DNA from: CAIWAH01 sp964602595
Lineage (GTDB): Bacteria > Verrucomicrobiota > Verrucomicrobiia > Limisphaerales > UBA9464
DNA length: 64,000 nucleotides
Direction: 5' to 3'
Assembly: GCA_964602595.1 (NCBI GenBank)
Contig: CAZRRO010000010.1
Span: 62,001 to 126,000 of the forward strand
The position numbers were made by a program, and so were the translations under genes. The notes under the pieces were generated by a model, which worked only from the letters and a program-made list of their open reading frames with translations, had not been told where the DNA came from and did no database searches. Of this stretch, positions 32,357 to 41,424 are shown piece by piece. How positions within the stretch are numbered: position 1 is the first letter of the stretch; each line of letters opens with the position of its first letter.

Positions 32357-32383
32357 TCAAGCCACCGGCCAACCTTCCGATAA
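32357..32383 (+). promoter_or_regulatory. Sigma-28-type promoter of PAS-rich MCP
   Basis: TCAAGCCA (32357-32364), 11 bases, TCCGATAA (32376-32383), ending 23 bases before the MCP ATG. It lies inside the che operon and could boost receptor levels. Confidence 0.6.
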
Positions 32384-32406
32384 GCCAAGAGAATCAAGTC
32401 ATTGCC

Positions 32407-35400
32407 ATGAGTCCTGCCCCATCCTCGCTGACTCCCCGACGCCATGCCGGCCCGGAGGGTTCCCGCCATGTCCGTGCGAACGGCCACTCCACGCGTCCGT
32501 CCGGCAGCCGGATTCCAACCCCACCACCGACACCTGAGCCGTCGCCCCGGCCGGTCACGTCCGCGCTGGAGGAATCGCCGAAGTCCGCGGGCTGGATCCA
32601 CGGGATCCGGACCAAGATCGTAGTGCCGACCGTGGGCTTGATCGTGGCCACGGCCGTCGCGGTGCTGGTCAGCCTCCAAATTGGCGCCGGCCACATCCGC
32701 GAGGAAAACCTGGCGGGCTTGGCGGCGTCGGCCCGTTCGATTCAGGATCGGGTGGATCGCAACCTCTTCGAACGCTACGGCGACGTGCAGGCCTTCGGGT
32801 TGAACACGGTAGTCCAGCGCGATCTCCGCACCCTGACGCCGGCGGCCAGGACCGAGATCACCGAAGTCATCAACCGCTACGTCACGCTCTACGGCTGCTA
32901 CCCCCTTAGCCTCGTCCTGGATCTCGACGGCAAGGTGGTCGCCGCCGGCTCCGTGGATCCGCAAGGGCGGCCATTGCCTCGCGTGGACACCTTGCTCGGT
33001 CGCAGCCTGGCCGAGAGCGAGGGCGTTAAGCGCGCCAAGGCCGGGGACTTCACGACCGCGAAGGTCGATGGAGCCCTCACCGGCACCGTGATGGGCCGCC
33101 CCGTCAAGGATCCCTTGGTCCAGGAATTCTACGGCGACAAATCTCCGGCCTGGAGCATGACCTTCACCGCGCCGATCCGTTCGGCGAAGGGTGAGGTGCT
33201 GGGTTACTGGCAGAACTATTTCAGCGCGGATTCTGTGGAGCAAATTGTTGCTTCCGCCTATGAGGACTTGAAGTCGCAGGACCTCGCGTCCACGAGCTTC
33301 TCGATGGCCGAACTCGACGGCACCCAGATCGTGGACATTAACCCGAAGGCCCACGGGAACATGACCAGCCACCGGGACGACCTCTTTACGATCAACCTGG
33401 TGAAGTCCGCCTTCCCGTTGGCGGTCGATGCGGCCAAGGCCGGCGCGGCCGGACAGGGCAGCACGGCCGGGTTGGCGGCTGAATTTGGTGAACATGCCCA
33501 GGCGGGGAAAACGTTGGCGGGTTCCTATGCCAAGAGCGTTCCAGTGATGGGTTTCGCCGGCAGCGGTTTCACCACCTACCTGCTGGTGGAAGAAGCCGAA
33601 TTGAATGACGCGACGGATGCCTTGGTGCGCAAGCTGGTTATCGTGTCCTGCGTTGCCATCCTGGTGGGCGCGGCGGTGATGTGGTGGCTGAGCGGAGCGA
33701 TGACGGCCGGGATCGGGCGGGTGCGGCACGCCATCCAGGGCCTCGCCCGGGGCGACATCTCGGCCGACGTTGAAGTCCGGGGGCGTGACGAGGTCGCGGA
33801 GATTTCCGAGGCGTTCAACCGTGCCCGACGCGGCCTGTTTGAAACCTTTGACCAGGAACAGATCGACTGGAACGCCGTCGCGGAACTCAAGGGGAAGGAC
33901 GAGGCTATCAACAAGGTTCAGGCCATCGCGGAATACGAACTCGACGGCACTTTCATCACCGCCAACGAGAACTACCTGAAGATTTTTGGCCATGACCTGG
34001 CGCAAGTCCAAGGACAACCCCACGGCCTGCTGGTGGATGCGGCCACCCGCGATTCCGCGGCCTACCATCAGTTCTGGGGCGAATTGGCCGCAGGGAACCC
34101 GCAAAGCGGTGAATATTGCCGCCTGACCAAGGGGGGGAAGGAAATCTGGGTCCAGGCCACCTACACGCCAATTCTCGACGTGAAGGGCCAGCCCTTCAAG
34201 GTGGTGGAATACGCCTCCGACGTGACCGAGCAGAACCGCCTGCTGGCGGGCGCGGCCGAACTGAAGGTGCGCGTGGACATGGTGAACGCGCTCGCCATCG
34301 TCTCCGAGGCCAACCTCAAGGGGGAGATCGTCAGTTGCAACGACCAGCTCTGCGCGGTGTCGCAATACGCCCGCGAGGAACTCATCGGCAAGCCGCACAG
34401 CATTTTCCGGCATCCCGACATGCCGAAGGAAGTCTTCCGCGAAATGTGGGCCAAGATTGGACGCGGCGAGATGTTCCGGGGCATCGTCAAGAACCGGAAA
34501 AAGGACGGCACTCCTTATTATGTCGATGCGGTCGTGGCGCCCATCCTCGGGGCGAACGGCAAGCCGGAACGATACCTCAGCATGCGTTACGAGATCACGG
34601 CGGCGGAGGTCGAGCGTCAGAATGCTCGGGGGGTGATTGCGGCCATCGACAATGCCTACGCCTTCATCGAATTCGACACCAAGGGCATGGTGCTCCACGC
34701 CAACGAGAATCTGCTGAAGGTGCTCGGTTACCGGCTGGAAGAAGTCCGGGGTCAGCATCATCGCCTGTTCGTGGAACCCGCCTTCGCCGCCTCCCCCGCG
34801 TATGTCCAGTTCTGGAACGACCTCAATGCCGGCCAAAGCAAGGTGGATACGTTCAAGCGCATCACCAAGGAGGGCCGCGAAGTCTGGATGCAGGCCGCCT
34901 ACACCCCGGTGAAGGATGAGATGGGGAGGGTGATCAAGGTGGTCAAGATCGCGACCGACGTCACCTCTGCCAAGGTGGAGGCAATCAACAATGAGCGCCA
35001 GCTCGGTGAGGCGAACCGCAACCAAGCGGTGATTGAGTTCGACGCCAACGGCACCATCCTGAACGCCAATGACAACTTCTTGGCATGCTTCGGCTACCGG
35101 TTGGACGAGATAAAGGGCCAGAGTCACCGCATGTTTGTGGAACCGTCGTTCGCCGGGTCGGCGGCCTTCGGCCAGTTCTGGGCCGACCTGCGGGCCGGCA
35201 AGTTCCATACCGCCGAGTTCAAGCGGATTGCGAAGGGCGGGAAGGAAGTATGGATCCGGGCCAGCTACAATCCACGGTTCGACGCTTCCGGCAAGGTCAC
35301 CCGAGTGGTCAAGCTCGCCACCGACATCACGTCTCAGAAGTTCGCCGAAGCCAGTTTGGCCCAAACGATCAAGCAGGTGGCCCACAACGCCCAATCGGTG

Positions 35401-36168
35401 GCCTCCGCCGCCGAGGAGTTGTCGGCGACTGCCCAGCAGCTTTCCTCGAACTCCGAGGAAACGACTGCCCAGTCCGGAGTCGCCGCGGCGGCGTCCGAAC
35501 AGATCAGCAAGAACGTCGGCACCGTGGCCACCAGCGCCGAGGAGATGAACGCCAGCGTGCGGGAAATCGCGAAGAACGCGTCCCAGGCCGCCCGGGTGGC
35601 CAGCGAGGCCGTTCACGTCGCGCAGGCGACCAACAAGACCGTGTCGAAGCTCGGCGAAAGCAGCCTGGAGATTGGCAAGGTCATCAAGGTCATCACCTCC
35701 ATCGCCCAGCAGACCAACCTCCTCGCGCTCAATGCGACGATCGAGGCGGCCCGCGCCGGCGAGGCGGGCAAGGGCTTCGCGGTGGTCGCCAACGAGGTGA
35801 AGGAGCTGGCCAAGCAGACGGCCACCGCCACCGAAGACATCAGCCGGAAGATCGAGGCGATCCAGACGGACACCAAGAGCGCCGTGGGCGCCATCGACCA
35901 GATCGGCCAGATCATCAGTCAGATCAACGACCTCCAGAACACGATCGCCAGCGCGGTGGAGGAACAGACGGCGACCACCAACGAGATCGCGCGCAACGCC
36001 TCCGAGGCGGCCCGCGGGACCGACGAGATCGCCCGCAACGTCACCAGCGTGTCGCAGGCGGCGCGCAGCACCTCGGAAGGTGCGGCCAACACCCTCAACG
36101 CGGCCGCCGAGCTGGCCAAGCTCGCCGCCGAGCTGCAGCAGGTCGTCGAGGCGGCCAGGGTCCAATAA
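32407..36168 (+). CDS. Methyl-accepting chemotaxis protein with Cache-like sensor, HAMP and four PAS domains
   Basis: A 1,253-residue receptor. A Pro-rich cytoplasmic leader (1-65) precedes TM1 (about 71-91), a large extracytoplasmic Cache-like sensor (about 95-400), TM2 (about 409-428) and a HAMP domain (about 430-480; RGRDEVAEISEAFNRAR). Four tandem PAS domains start near 506, 627, 743 and 871; the first, third and fourth look like duplicates. The MCP hairpin (about 980-1250) has a canonical tip: IAQQTNLLALNATIEAAR, then GEAGKGFAVVANEVK. It resembles aerotaxis-type receptors with added periplasmic sensing. There is no CheR-tethering pentapeptide at the C-terminus. Ligands are unknown; PAS domains could bind haem, flavin or small molecules. 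Confidence 0.9.
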   Translation: MSPAPSSLTPRRHAGPEGSRHVRANGHSTRPSGSRIPTPPPTPEPSPRPVTSALEESPKSAGWIHGIRTKIVVPTVGLIVATAVAVLVSLQIGAGHIREENLAGLAASARSIQDRVDRNLFERYGDVQAFGLNTVVQRDLRTLTPAARTEITEVINRYVTLYGCYPLSLVLDLDGKVVAAGSVDPQGRPLPRVDTLLGRSLAESEGVKRAKAGDFTTAKVDGALTGTVMGRPVKDPLVQEFYGDKSPAWSMTFTAPIRSAKGEVLGYWQNYFSADSVEQIVASAYEDLKSQDLASTSFSMAELDGTQIVDINPKAHGNMTSHRDDLFTINLVKSAFPLAVDAAKAGAAGQGSTAGLAAEFGEHAQAGKTLAGSYAKSVPVMGFAGSGFTTYLLVEEAELNDATDALVRKLVIVSCVAILVGAAVMWWLSGAMTAGIGRVRHAIQGLARGDISADVEVRGRDEVAEISEAFNRARRGLFETFDQEQIDWNAVAELKGKDEAINKVQAIAEYELDGTFITANENYLKIFGHDLAQVQGQPHGLLVDAATRDSAAYHQFWGELAAGNPQSGEYCRLTKGGKEIWVQATYTPILDVKGQPFKVVEYASDVTEQNRLLAGAAELKVRVDMVNALAIVSEANLKGEIVSCNDQLCAVSQYAREELIGKPHSIFRHPDMPKEVFREMWAKIGRGEMFRGIVKNRKKDGTPYYVDAVVAPILGANGKPERYLSMRYEITAAEVERQNARGVIAAIDNAYAFIEFDTKGMVLHANENLLKVLGYRLEEVRGQHHRLFVEPAFAASPAYVQFWNDLNAGQSKVDTFKRITKEGREVWMQAAYTPVKDEMGRVIKVVKIATDVTSAKVEAINNERQLGEANRNQAVIEFDANGTILNANDNFLACFGYRLDEIKGQSHRMFVEPSFAGSAAFGQFWADLRAGKFHTAEFKRIAKGGKEVWIRASYNPRFDASGKVTRVVKLATDITSQKFAEASLAQTIKQVAHNAQSVASAAEELSATAQQLSSNSEETTAQSGVAAAASEQISKNVGTVATSAEEMNASVREIAKNASQAARVASEAVHVAQATNKTVSKLGESSLEIGKVIKVITSIAQQTNLLALNATIEAARAGEAGKGFAVVANEVKELAKQTATATEDISRKIEAIQTDTKSAVGAIDQIGQIISQINDLQNTIASAVEEQTATTNEIARNASEAARGTDEIARNVTSVSQAARSTSEGAANTLNAAAELAKLAAELQQVVEAARVQ

Positions 36169-36283
36169 CCCCAAACCCGTGTTTCCCGTGCCTTTTCCAC
36201 CCCTAGGCGCTCACGGTTGGTCGGCTGTTTCCTTTACGGAATCGGTCCAAGGCCAGCCGGTTGGCGCCCGGGTGGAGGGAAGG

Positions 36284-36310
36284 CCGGATAACTGCGCGTG
36301 ACTTATCCGG
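36284..36310 (+). other. Inverted repeat between MCP and second cheY
   Basis: CCGGATAA (36284-36291) is the reverse complement of TTATCCGG (36303-36310) with 11 bases between. No U-tract follows, so it is not a standard terminator. It may be an operator, an mRNA-processing hairpin, or chance. Confidence 0.35.
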
Positions 36311-36376
36311 GAGTCGGCCAGCCGAACCGGATTCTCCGTCGAACGATTCATTTCCGTCCGCCATACCCACTAAGCC

Positions 36377-36745
36377 ATGAAAGTGCTCATTGTAGATGAC
36401 TCCCGCACGATGCGGCGCCTGTTGTCGTCGTTTATCTCTCCGGTGACCGAAGACATCGCCGAGGCCGGCGACGGCCGCGACGCCTTGGGCGTGCTGGAAC
36501 GGGAGGCGCCGTTCGACCTGGCCCTCGTGGACTGGGACATGCCGGTGATGAACGGACTCGACCTCGTGAAGGCGGTCCGGGCCAATCCGGCCTACGACAA
36601 CATGAAGATCATGATGGTCACGGCCCAGAACAGCTACGAGACGGTCCTTCAGGCCATCGAGGCCGGGGCTGCGGACTACCTCATGAAACCTCTGACCGAG
36701 GACATGCTCATCGACAAGCTACGCGTCCTTGGAATGATCGAATAA
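36377..36745 (+). CDS. cheY: CheY-type single-domain response regulator (b)
   Basis: A 122-residue receiver with IVDDSRTMRR, Asp52 in LVDWDMPVMNG, the Thr in MMVTAQNS and Lys in LMKPLTED. It lies 13 bases before cheB and likely shares its transcript. Position next to cheB and cheR favours it as the operon's main output, but switch binding cannot be judged from sequence. Confidence 0.88.
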   Translation: MKVLIVDDSRTMRRLLSSFISPVTEDIAEAGDGRDALGVLEREAPFDLALVDWDMPVMNGLDLVKAVRANPAYDNMKIMMVTAQNSYETVLQAIEAGAADYLMKPLTEDMLIDKLRVLGMIE

Positions 36746-36758
36746 CCCGGGACCACCC

Positions 36759-37883
36759 ATGTCCGCCAAAATCAGAGTCCTGGTCGTCGACGATGCCGTC
36801 GTGATGCGCCGCATCATCTCGGACGTCATCGCCTCCGACGCCAGCCTCGAACTGGCCGGGGTGGCCGCCAACGGACGCATCGCGCTCCAGAAGATCGACC
36901 AAGTCACGCCGGACATCATCACGATGGACGTCGAGATGCCGGAGATGGACGGAGTGATGGCGGTGCGCGAGATCCGCAAGCTCCACCCCAAGCTGCCGGT
37001 GATCATGTTCTCCACGCTGACCCAGCGGGGGGCGGAAACAACGATCGACGCGCTGAGTGCTGGCGCCACCGACTACGTGACCAAGCCGGCCAACGTCGGA
37101 AGCGTCGGCGAAAGCATTAATCGCCTGCGCGCCGACCTGATCCCGCGGATCAAGTTGCACTGCCGCCGAGGGTTGGCACCCGTGGTCCCGCCCGCCACGT
37201 CGCCGGTAAAAGCACCCGTGACGGCGGCCGCCGCCCTGCCGGTCCCGCTGGCCCGGCCGACTGGAGCGCAGACCGTGGAGGTCCTGTGCATCGGGTCCTC
37301 GACGGGCGGCCCGAATGCCCTCGCCGAGGTCGTGGCCGCGTTGCCCAAGCCGCCCTTGGTGCCCATCCTTGTGGTCCAGCACATGCCGCCGGTGTTCACG
37401 CGGATCCTCGCGGAACGGCTGGAAAAGACCTCCGGCTTTCCCTGCCACGAGGCGGCGGAAGGACAGGAGATCCTTCCTGGCCACCTGTATCTCGCCCCGG
37501 GCGGGTTCCACCTCGAACTGGTGCGGGAAGGCGCCAAGCTCCGGGCGCACCTGCAGGAAGGGGCGCCCGAGAATTCCTGTCGGCCGGCGGTCGATGTCCT
37601 GTTTCGCAGTGTGGCCCATCACTACGGCGGCGGCGCGCTGGCGGTCGTGCTTACCGGCATGGGGCAGGACGGGCTCCGCGGCAGCGAGGCCATCCGGGAG
37701 CGTGGTGGCCGGGTGATCGCCCAGGACGAGGCGAGTTCGGTGGTCTGGGGCATGCCCGGCCACGTGGCGGCGGCCGGCCTGGCCGAAGCGGTCCTCCCTT
37801 TGTCGCACATCGGTCCGGAACTCTCCCGCCGACTGCTGCTGCGTGGCAGTCGTAACGGATCGCAAGGAACCCCATGTCGCTGA
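36759..37883 (+). CDS. cheB: CheB receptor methylesterase/deamidase
   Basis: A 374-residue CheB, which removes methyl groups from MCP glutamates. The receiver (about 5-120) has phospho-accepting Asp57 in ITMDVEMPEMDG. The methylesterase domain (about 172-365) shows the catalytic triad: Ser181 in IGSSTGGPNA, His208 in VVQHMPP and Asp304 in TGMGQDGLRG. An Ala/Pro linker joins them. Its 3' end overlaps cheR by 10 bases. It is the only CheB in the window and probably serves receptors of both chemosensory sets. Confidence 0.95.
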   Translation: MSAKIRVLVVDDAVVMRRIISDVIASDASLELAGVAANGRIALQKIDQVTPDIITMDVEMPEMDGVMAVREIRKLHPKLPVIMFSTLTQRGAETTIDALSAGATDYVTKPANVGSVGESINRLRADLIPRIKLHCRRGLAPVVPPATSPVKAPVTAAAALPVPLARPTGAQTVEVLCIGSSTGGPNALAEVVAALPKPPLVPILVVQHMPPVFTRILAERLEKTSGFPCHEAAEGQEILPGHLYLAPGGFHLELVREGAKLRAHLQEGAPENSCRPAVDVLFRSVAHHYGGGALAVVLTGMGQDGLRGSEAIRERGGRVIAQDEASSVVWGMPGHVAAAGLAEAVLPLSHIGPELSRRLLLRGSRNGSQGTPCR

Positions 37884-38701
37884 AACCTGACGAGTTTGAC
37901 TACGTGGCCGAACTGGCCCGGTCCAATGCCGCGATCGTCCTCGAACGCGGCAAGGAATACCTCGTCGAAACCCGGCTCGCCCCGCTGGCCCGCCAGGAAG
38001 GCCTCGCCAACCTCGGGGAGCTGATTTCCCGCCTCCGATCCCAACGCAATTATGGCGACCTCCACGCCCGGGTGGTGGATGCGCTGACCACGAACGAGAC
38101 GTTTTTTTTCCGCGATTTCCATCCGTTCGAAGCGCTGAAGAAGCACGTCATTCCGCAGCTCATCAAGGATCGTGCCTCGGTGAAACGGCTGACGATCTGG
38201 TCGGGCGCGTGCTCCACCGGACAGGAACCCTACAGCATGGCGATGCTGCTGCGGGACAACTTCCCGGTGCTGCGCGACTGGAACATCAAGATCCTCGCGA
38301 CCGACCTCTCACCGACGGTCCTCAAACAGGCTCAGGAGGGTCGCTACTCCCAACTGGAGGTGAACCGCGGGCTCCCGGCGCCGCTGCTGATCAAGTATTT
38401 CGAGAAGCGCGAGGGGCACTGGTTCATCAAGCCGGACCTGAAGCCGCTGATCGAGTTCAAGCCCATGAACCTGATCCAGCCGTGGCCGCTGATGCCGGGC
38501 TTCGACATCATCTTTCTCCGCAACGTGATGATCTACTTCGACGTGGAGACCAAGAAGGCGATCCTGCGCCGGATGCGGGCCTGCCTGCTGTCCCACGGTT
38601 ACCTGTTCCTGGGAACGGCGGAGACGACGTTGAACTTGGACAGCGAATGGAGGCCAACCCCGCTCGGCACCACAGTGGCCTTCCAGATGGGCAAGCCCTG
38701 A
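37874..38701 (+). CDS. cheR: CheR receptor methyltransferase
   Basis: A 275-residue CheR, which transfers methyl groups from S-adenosylmethionine to MCP glutamates. The N-terminal helical domain has DALTTNETFFFRD, typical of the family; the SAM-binding fold follows with WSGACSTGQEPYS and later FDIIFLRNVMIYF. Length is that of standard CheR. The start overlaps the cheB stop by 10 bases, so the opposing enzymes are made together. It ends the motility island; hisH is convergent 36 bases away. Confidence 0.95.
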   Translation: MSLKPDEFDYVAELARSNAAIVLERGKEYLVETRLAPLARQEGLANLGELISRLRSQRNYGDLHARVVDALTTNETFFFRDFHPFEALKKHVIPQLIKDRASVKRLTIWSGACSTGQEPYSMAMLLRDNFPVLRDWNIKILATDLSPTVLKQAQEGRYSQLEVNRGLPAPLLIKYFEKREGHWFIKPDLKPLIEFKPMNLIQPWPLMPGFDIIFLRNVMIYFDVETKKAILRRMRACLLSHGYLFLGTAETTLNLDSEWRPTPLGTTVAFQMGKP

Positions 38702-38737
38702 GCCGCCTCGGCTCGGTTGGGCGCTGCGGAGGCGACG

Positions 38738-39370
38738 TCAGGCCTTCGCCGCGAAATCCACGAAGTTCCGCAGGAGCTTCAGGCCGACCTGCTGGCTCTT
38801 TTCCGGGTGGAACTGGGTTCCCCACACGTTGTCGCGGCACACTGCGGCCGCGAAGCGTTGCCCGTAGTCGCTCCAACCGGCGACGACGGACGGGTCCGCC
38901 GGTTCGGGGAAGAAGCTGTGGACGAAGTAGAAGTGGCTCCGGTCCGGGATGCCGGCGAAAAGCGGGCACGAGTCCTGGGTCACCTCGACCTCATTCCAGC
39001 CAATCTGGGGAATCTTAAGGTGCGGTTCCGTCGCGGTCGGCCGGAAGCGCACGACCGGTCCGCGAAAGGTTCCGAATCCGAGGGCGCAGGAATTGAACTC
39101 GGCGCTCCGCTCGAACAGCGCCTGATAGCCGACGCAAATGCCGAGAAACGGTTTCCCGGCGGCGATCCATTCCTTTACGGCGCCGCCGAGTTCCTGGCGG
39201 TGGATGGCGTTGAGGCAGTCGTCAAACGCGCCGACGCCGGGCATCACGACCCCGTGGGCGTGTCGCATGCCCTCGGGACGGTTGACCCGTTCCACATCGG
39301 CGCCGGCGGCGCGCAGGGCTTTTTCGACGCTCCGGATGTTTCCGGCTCCGTAATCGAGCAGGGCAAGCAT
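38738..39370 (-). CDS. hisH: Imidazole glycerol phosphate synthase, glutamine amidotransferase subunit
   Basis: A 210-residue class I glutaminase. HisH frees ammonia from glutamine for HisF in histidine synthesis. The catalytic triad is visible: Cys79 in GICVGYQ and His188 with Glu190 in TQFHPEKSQ. The start LALLDYGAGNIRSV is family-typical and fixes the ATG at 39370. It lies 2 bases after the stop of a sulfatase gene, an odd partner, and no hisF or other his gene is in the window. Confidence 0.92.
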   Translation of the reverse strand: MLALLDYGAGNIRSVEKALRAAGADVERVNRPEGMRHAHGVVMPGVGAFDDCLNAIHRQELGGAVKEWIAAGKPFLGICVGYQALFERSAEFNSCALGFGTFRGPVVRFRPTATEPHLKIPQIGWNEVEVTQDSCPLFAGIPDRSHFYFVHSFFPEPADPSVVAGWSDYGQRFAAAVCRDNVWGTQFHPEKSQQVGLKLLRNFVDFAAKA

Positions 39371-39372
39371 GG

Positions 39373-40740
39373 TCAGAAAGTTCCGCCGGCCTTGTTGGTG
39401 ACGGCGATGAATTCGTCCGCGGCCTTGGCGAGGTAGTCTTCGATCTTGGCGACGATCTCCGGATGGGCGGCCGCGACGTTGTTGGTTTCGCCGAGGTCGG
39501 TGGCGAGATCGTAGAGTTCGAGCGGCTTGTCCGGGGCGAGCTTGAGGCCCTTCCAGTCGCCGGTGCGGGCGGCCTTCTGGTAACCGCGCTCGTGGAACTC
39601 CCAGTAGAAGAACTCGTGCTGGTTGGTCTGCTTGCGGCCGAACAGCGTGGGCGCGAACGAAATGCCGTCGAGCTTGCGCGGTTTGGCGGCGCGGCCGATT
39701 TCGGCCAACGTGGGCAGCACGTCCCAGAAAGCGATTGGCTGGCTGTTGGTCACGCCGGCCCGGATCTGGCCCGGCCAGCGGGCGATGAACGGAACCCGGA
39801 TGCCGCCTTCGGTGAGGTCGCGCTTGATGCCCCGGAGCGGTCCGGAGCTCTGGAAGAACGCCGGCTTCACGCCGCCTTCTTGGTGAGGACCGTTGTCGCT
39901 GGTGAAGAGGATCAGCGTGTCCTCGTCGATCTTCCGGCGCTTCAGGTCGGCCAGCAGGGTGCCCACCATCGAATCGAGGTAGGTGATCATCGCCGCCTTG
40001 CCCTTTTCCGGGCCGGGCCACGATTCCTTCGCGTAGTCGCCGAGGGATGGGACTTCCATGCCGTTGGTGCCGCGCTCGTTGTTCGCGTGGGGGATCGTCG
40101 GCGTGAAGTAGAGGAAGAAGGGCTGGTCCTCGTAGATGCGGACGAAGTTGGTGGCGAACTTGGTCAGCCACTCGTGGGAATACTCGGCCCGTTTTCCGCC
40201 CGCGTTGCCGGGCAGCTCGAACCGCTCGTTATTCCGCCAAAGGAAGGACGGGTAGTAGTCGTGCGCGTGCGACTGGTCGAGCCAGCCCAGATACTGCTCG
40301 AAGCCCTGCTGGTTCGGATGACCGGTCGTGCCTTCCCAGCCCAAGGCCCATTTGCCGACCGCGCCGGTGCGGTAACCGGCGGTGCGGAGCGCTTCGGCGA
40401 TGGTCACGTCGTCGGGTTCCAGCGGCACCTGGGCGTTGGAGCGGGTGCGCGAATGCCCGGTGTGTTTGCCGGTCATCAGCGAACAGCGGCTGGGCGCGCA
40501 AACCGTGTTGCCCGCGTAGGCCTGGGTAAACTTCATCCCCTCGGCCGCCAGTCGGTCGAGGTTCGGGGTCTTGATCTTCGTTTGCCCGTAACAGCCCAAG
40601 TCACCGTAGCCGAGGTCGTCCGCCACGATGAGGACAATGCTAGGCAAGGTGGTGCGCCGGGACGGTTTGGCCGGGCTGGCCCAGAGCGGGCCGGCCCAAG
40701 CCAGGAGCAACGCGGCGAACAGCGGTCGCGAAATCAGCAT
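39373..40740 (-). CDS. Secreted Cys-type sulfatase
   Basis: A 455-residue exported sulfatase that hydrolyses sulfate esters, probably of polysaccharides. A signal peptide (1-22) precedes the metal-binding LIVADDLGYGD (Asp41, Asp42) and the formylglycine motif CAPSR (Cys81), which needs an anaerobic or FGE-type maturase not seen here. Other family marks are TGAVGKWALG and FTSDNGPHQEGG. The ATG at 40740 is chosen because the signal peptide follows; 32 further upstream codons are open but unlikely. Arylsulfatase A-like enzymes are abundant in Verrucomicrobiota. Substrate unknown. Confidence 0.9.
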   Translation of the reverse strand: MLISRPLFAALLLAWAGPLWASPAKPSRRTTLPSIVLIVADDLGYGDLGCYGQTKIKTPNLDRLAAEGMKFTQAYAGNTVCAPSRCSLMTGKHTGHSRTRSNAQVPLEPDDVTIAEALRTAGYRTGAVGKWALGWEGTTGHPNQQGFEQYLGWLDQSHAHDYYPSFLWRNNERFELPGNAGGKRAEYSHEWLTKFATNFVRIYEDQPFFLYFTPTIPHANNERGTNGMEVPSLGDYAKESWPGPEKGKAAMITYLDSMVGTLLADLKRRKIDEDTLILFTSDNGPHQEGGVKPAFFQSSGPLRGIKRDLTEGGIRVPFIARWPGQIRAGVTNSQPIAFWDVLPTLAEIGRAAKPRKLDGISFAPTLFGRKQTNQHEFFYWEFHERGYQKAARTGDWKGLKLAPDKPLELYDLATDLGETNNVAAAHPEIVAKIEDYLAKAADEFIAVTNKAGGTF

Positions 40741-40780
40741 GGCGGCAGCGTAACGGATCGGCCGGGAAGCTCCAATCCGC

Positions 40781-41350
40781 TCAGTTGTTCGGCTTGGAGG
40801 CGGGTGTGGCGGCTGCCGGACGGACAATCGCCCCAAGGATCGCGCCGACCAGCAGCATCGCCACCGAGTTGTAGGCCGCGTTCAGCAGGAGCCACGGCCA
40901 AGGCTGGAACCAGTAAATGCCGTCGCCCAAGGTGGTGTAGTTCACCACCGCGAGTCCGGCGAGCGTGACGACCAGCAGGCGTTGACCGAAGCGGGGCAGG
41001 GCGCAGAGGCGCAGCGTGATCGCGAGCAGCAGCGTAGTGACCCAGCCGTGGAGGAAGCCGGTCGTCAGCAACTGCGGCGACATCGGTTCCACCCCGTCCT
41101 TGTGGTAATGGATCGTGGCCACTGGTCCCTGGCGGTAGAGGGCCAGCGTCTCCGCCGGGGTCGCGGCCTTGCCGGGCACGAGGTAGACGCCCTCGTTGGG
41201 CAGGTGCTCCCGCAGGGCCTTGCCCAGGTTTTCGGAGCCTTGGCTGGGCTTTTCCACGTAGGCGTAGGGCGTTGGGCAGTTCCAGAAGGCGGCGCCGAAG
41301 GCGAACAGGATGACGGCGGCGACCAAACTTCCGATCAGGGTGCGGATCAT
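40781..41350 (-). CDS. Hypothetical membrane protein
   Basis: About 189 residues with roughly four hydrophobic segments: near the N-terminus (MIRTLIGSLVAAVILF), two in the middle (TTLLLAITLRL and LLVVTLAGLAVV) and one at the C-terminus (VAMLLVGAILGAIV). A loop of about 70 residues between the first two likely faces the periplasm. No family recognised. An alternative TTG start lies 12 codons upstream at 41386. The sulfatase gene starts 40 bases downstream, so the two may be co-transcribed. Confidence 0.65.
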   Translation of the reverse strand: MIRTLIGSLVAAVILFAFGAAFWNCPTPYAYVEKPSQGSENLGKALREHLPNEGVYLVPGKAATPAETLALYRQGPVATIHYHKDGVEPMSPQLLTTGFLHGWVTTLLLAITLRLCALPRFGQRLLVVTLAGLAVVNYTTLGDGIYWFQPWPWLLLNAAYNSVAMLLVGAILGAIVRPAAATPASKPNN

Positions 41351-41424
41351 TTTTGCGAACGCCGAATCCGGCGTGCCTTCACTCAACGCGTTGCCCGGAC
41401 GACTTTCAACCCGCGATTGGGGCG

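Noticed and set aside
31825..36174. A 1,449-codon open frame on the minus strand opposite the large MCP
   Set aside because: It mirrors the codon pattern of the MCP and CheW genes in this high-GC DNA, shows no recognisable domain, and the plus-strand proteins are unmistakable.
36283..36291. GCCGGATAA as a sigma-28 -10 element for the second cheY
   Set aside because: It has an extra G compared with GCCGATAA and no TMAAG at the right distance.
39371..40171. N-terminal extension of hisH into the sulfatase gene
   Set aside because: The HisH family start is at 39370; the upstream part is an out-of-frame reading of the sulfatase.
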